The notes under the pieces are model-generated. The model saw nothing but the letters and a program-made list of their open reading frames with translations, was not told where the DNA came from and did no database searches. Position numbers and translations under genes: made by a program. Positions 61,049 to 64,000 of a DNA stretch of 64,000 bases are shown piece by piece. The DNA is from Galbula dea (taxonomy: Eukaryota; Chordata; Aves; Piciformes; Galbulidae), in contig VWZX01007020.1 of NCBI GenBank assembly GCA_013399015.1, positions 3,200,454 to 3,264,453 of the forward strand. Direction: 5' to 3'. Numbering within the stretch: position 1 is the stretch's first letter; each line of letters begins with the position of its first letter.

Positions 61049-62264
61049 ATACTTCTCCACCAGCAAAATTTTTATTTTAATTCTGCAAAACTTGAGATTT
61101 ACTTTGATAGTCTTTTTGCCAAGCTGCATTTTAATGAAAGCAAAAATGAACAAAATAATAAATGCAACCCTCTCAGCCCCCCCACCTCCCTGCAAAAACC
61201 ACCATGGAGGAGAGTTAATGGAAGCCCTGACACTTAACTATAACTGCGCTTCCAGGCGCCACTGTAATAATGGAGTAGTAAACCTTGTCCTGATAAAAGC
61301 TGTTCTGAAAGCAACAGCATTTATTGTATCTCCTGTGCTATTTGCAGAGCAGAACTGAAAAGTAGTTTGTTTTGCCTGGAATGAACTACTTTATGAATTT
61401 TAATGTACGATATAATATTAAAAGCTAAACCAGGATTAAAGAAGATTTTTGTTCCCAAGCTAAAACAGTACTTAGGAGAACGTGTTATAAAAGATTTTTT
61501 TGTTTCAGTTTTGATGGGGAAGAAATGAGCTTCCATGTTTGTGAAAACCTATTCAGATTGGTTATTCCTTCCATAACAACCTGTCCTTTGTTTAGGAAAA
61601 TTGCATTAATCCAGAATTTCTTGCTACTGTAATTAGTTTTATTTGATGAGAAGATATATATGGGCAGGCCAGGAGGGGATGGATATGTGGGTTGTTTGTT
61701 TTGGGGTTTTTTTTCAATTATTTTTAAAAGGCTAAATTGATTGGTGTTAGGAAGATGACCAAATGCATTTCTGATTTTCAGTGTGTTACATTTGTAAAAT
61801 AATGTTCCCCTTTTCATTGACAGTTTGCAAAATTTGGTTACCGTAAAAAACCCCCAAACAAACAAAAAAATGAACACCCCCTCCCCCCCCAAAATAAATT
61901 ATCTGATCTATGAATTTTTTCCTAAACAGAAAATGTGGCTTTAAGTGTGGGTGGGGTAGGAGGTTGTGCTTAAGTGTGGATGAGATGAAAGATTATGTTT
62001 TGTTTTGGTTTTTTCCTCCAAAATGAATACTTTTTCCACCTCCTCTCCCAAGTCCTGAAGTTGCACTGCTGAGGGCTTTTTGTTTTCTCTTGGTTTTGGT
62101 TTTTTTTCAAGGAGGAGTTTGTTTTTTCAAGCCAACTTCAAACAGCCTCTGTCTTGAACTCAATTCTAAATTCAATACAACAGCCTAGATGCCTACTATG
62201 TATAAATTATGAAACAGTTTTATGTATGGATATTATCCAAGAGGTTAATTAGCATTATTGCATG

Positions 62265-62360
62265 GAATTCATCAGACCAAAACAGACCAATGGTCCATCT
62301 AGTCCAGCCACAGTCTATACTTGATCTTGGAAGAGAAGTTATTAAGAGGTGGGGGAAGAA
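62265..62360. mobile_element. Possible degenerate LINE-type interspersed repeat
   Basis: The block around 'cagaccaatggtccatctag' followed by 'tccagccacagtctatactt' resembles an interspersed repeat I know to be abundant in turtles and crocodilians, where 'ggtccatctagcccagtatcctgtct' is a common core and which I associate with CR1-group LINEs. The match is short and from memory, and the ends cannot be set. Confidence 0.35.
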
Positions 62361-64000
62361 TTTTTATACTTGGCCAGTGATGTAAATTGGAGAAGGAGAG
62401 GGTATGGCTGTCAACAGCAACTCTTGACAATGCCCAAAACCATAGTTTTATAACTTTAAGACTATTATTCTCCTGAAGCTCTTTGGGCTAATATGGCTTT
62501 TTGATGCAAATTATAAGTATCTTCTGTTATTCACTTTCTAGTTAAATACCAGCAGAAGGCAATAGGAGGTTTGTGTGTGTGTGTTTGTTTGGACTTTAGT
62601 GACATGCTAGATGCTGTTAAGTTTGTTGTACCCGCATAAAAATAGATGTGATTTTCTAACCAGAATGAAGATTTCCAGTAATTCCCTGGGTTAAGTGCAT
62701 ATCCATAGTAACCTGGGCACTGAAGAGTGTGGACTAAGATGAACATTTTAAATTGTCTCCAGCTTGGTGTGAGTCTTATGATGATCTGGGTATTCACATC
62801 TAAGTTAAGTGGTCTGTGAAGTACTACTACAATGTGAAGCTGTCTTTTGAAGCTGAGTAGGAGTCAAAAAGGCAGTGTGCTTACAGGGGAGAGACATTTT
62901 GATCAGGATTACAAAAGCAAAGTGTTTCCCTCCCAAAAGATACCATGGACTTGTGTATGCTGGCTGAATGCCTTTGTCTTCTTGTTTTCCCTTCAGGACC
63001 CTCAAAGATTTGTTACAACTGGAAATATTTTTGGGGAGGGTCTGACATAACTTTGCTAAAATTTAAACCCAAAGTCCAAGAAAGTGTGTTGGCAAAGCCA
63101 TCACTTTTTCATTTTCTAATTTAGCTTAGCCTGTTACATGCAAGCAGAGAAGGCTGTCTCCAGTTGTATATTTAACATCCCCTTTGGTTGCCAGTTATCT
63201 TTTAGCAAGTCCTTTTCATTTAAAGGTTATAAAATTGCCACTGATTTTGTAATTTTCAAATGATTTCACTGTATGATATTCAGGAGATGCACCTGCTCTT
63301 GTGGCCTCATGCTGATTTGCCCAGTGTGAAGCATTCATTTTCCTGCTCTGTGGTGGGAGAAGGGAGGTTCGTGGTGCTGCTTCTCATGCTGTCCACTGCC
63401 AGGTGCCTCAAATAATTCTGAGCAGCCGTTGGCCCAGGGTTGGCCATGCAGTGTTGCCTCTAAAATGTCACGCTGCAGAAGAGGGAACACCTCACCCTCC
63501 AGGTCATGATTGCAAAGTACCAGTTGTTTTCAGATGAAAGCAAATCACTTGATAAACTGTAAGCCACATTTGGGGATTTTTCTTAATTTTCCTTTTCATT
63601 TAGAACTCCTGTTTTCCACCACCAGAAAGTGCTAATGCCTGCTAGAAGGAGGCAGATAGAGGCATGTGTGGAAACCTCGGAGTTTCACCCCTTGCAGCTA
63701 ATGGGCATGTCTTAGCAAGCTCCTGAAACACCTGCTAGACAAATTTGGCTCAGCAAAAGTGGCATGCACTCCCAGTTTCTGGACTAGATTATTTTATCTT
63801 AAAAGCACTATGGAGGACAGTTAATACAAACTCAACATGACATTTCTAGGGAAAAAGAATGGGCTAATGATTTATGTCTTTCACCCAAACTCTTTGACTC
63901 TCATATCATGAGACCTGTGATATATATGAACGCTCGTAGAGAGTGAGATTAGATGAATTATCACGTTGTCATGATTTCCCTTTGAACCTCAAGGGACTTT

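Larger units (their letters stand above)
56894..64000 (+). other. SATB1: SATB1 intron after CUT1, cut by the window end
   Basis: At least 7.1 kb, donor GTAAAC. I looked for the next expected coding segment (VKTATIATERNGKPE and the CUT2 region) and did not find it. It contains a tandem decamer (AGGTTCAAAT twice near 57231-57250), a CA/CCA-rich tract at about 61018-61048, a GT tract at about 62572-62586 and a possible old interspersed repeat at 62265-62360. No gene is supported. Confidence 0.8.

Noticed and set aside
60935..61358. Open frames with His-Thr and Pro repeats near the CA tract
   Set aside because: They are translations of a (CA)n microsatellite.

Overview
This is vertebrate nuclear DNA, almost certainly from a bird. 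It holds the 5' half of SATB1, the AT-rich-sequence-binding chromatin organiser, on the + strand. The avian assignment rests on a typical 3'-end fragment of a CR1 LINE (about 11528-11690), an older L2-type LINE relic (about 34438-34725), and a SATB1 protein that differs from human SATB1, as I recall it, at only a few residues. I cannot name the species.

Layout. A CpG island fills 1-950 and could be a distal promoter. From about 970 to 16080 the sequence is AT-rich, with no gene I can support. A second, stronger CpG island (about 16080-17340) is the likely main SATB1 promoter. It runs into a probable noncoding first exon (about 17220-18924) full of simple repeats and upstream ORFs. Seven coding exons follow: 21854-22064, 25855-26031, 26832-26958, 27688-27811, 45636-45747, 48331-48785 and 56681-56893. 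All junctions are GT-AG and the reading frame is continuous for 473 codons. The window ends inside the next intron, so CUT2, the glutamine-rich region, the homeodomain and the 3' UTR lie beyond 64000.

Protein layout. Coding exon 1 carries the N-terminal tail and nuclear localisation signal. Exons 2 and 3 encode almost exactly the ubiquitin-like tetramerisation domain (ULD, about residues 71-171). Exons 4 and 5 encode the CUT-like domain (about 179-250). Exon 6 carries the caspase-6 site, a proline- and glutamine-rich linker and the first part of CUT1. Exon 7 finishes CUT1. Residue numbers match human SATB1 with no insertion or deletion, so K136, PVPLS 139-143, S185, VEMD 251-254, Q390, Q402 and G403 all fall where the human literature places them.

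No prokaryotic-style system, CRISPR array, phage or novel multigene system is visible. The points most worth following are the distal CpG island with a consensus splice donor, the overlapping upstream ORFs in the probable 5' UTR, the decapeptide repeats in the linker, a weak donor after CUT1 that could allow a truncated product, the L2 relic that still reads as protein, a 58-nt hairpin upstream, and several intronic blocks that look like conserved regulatory DNA.
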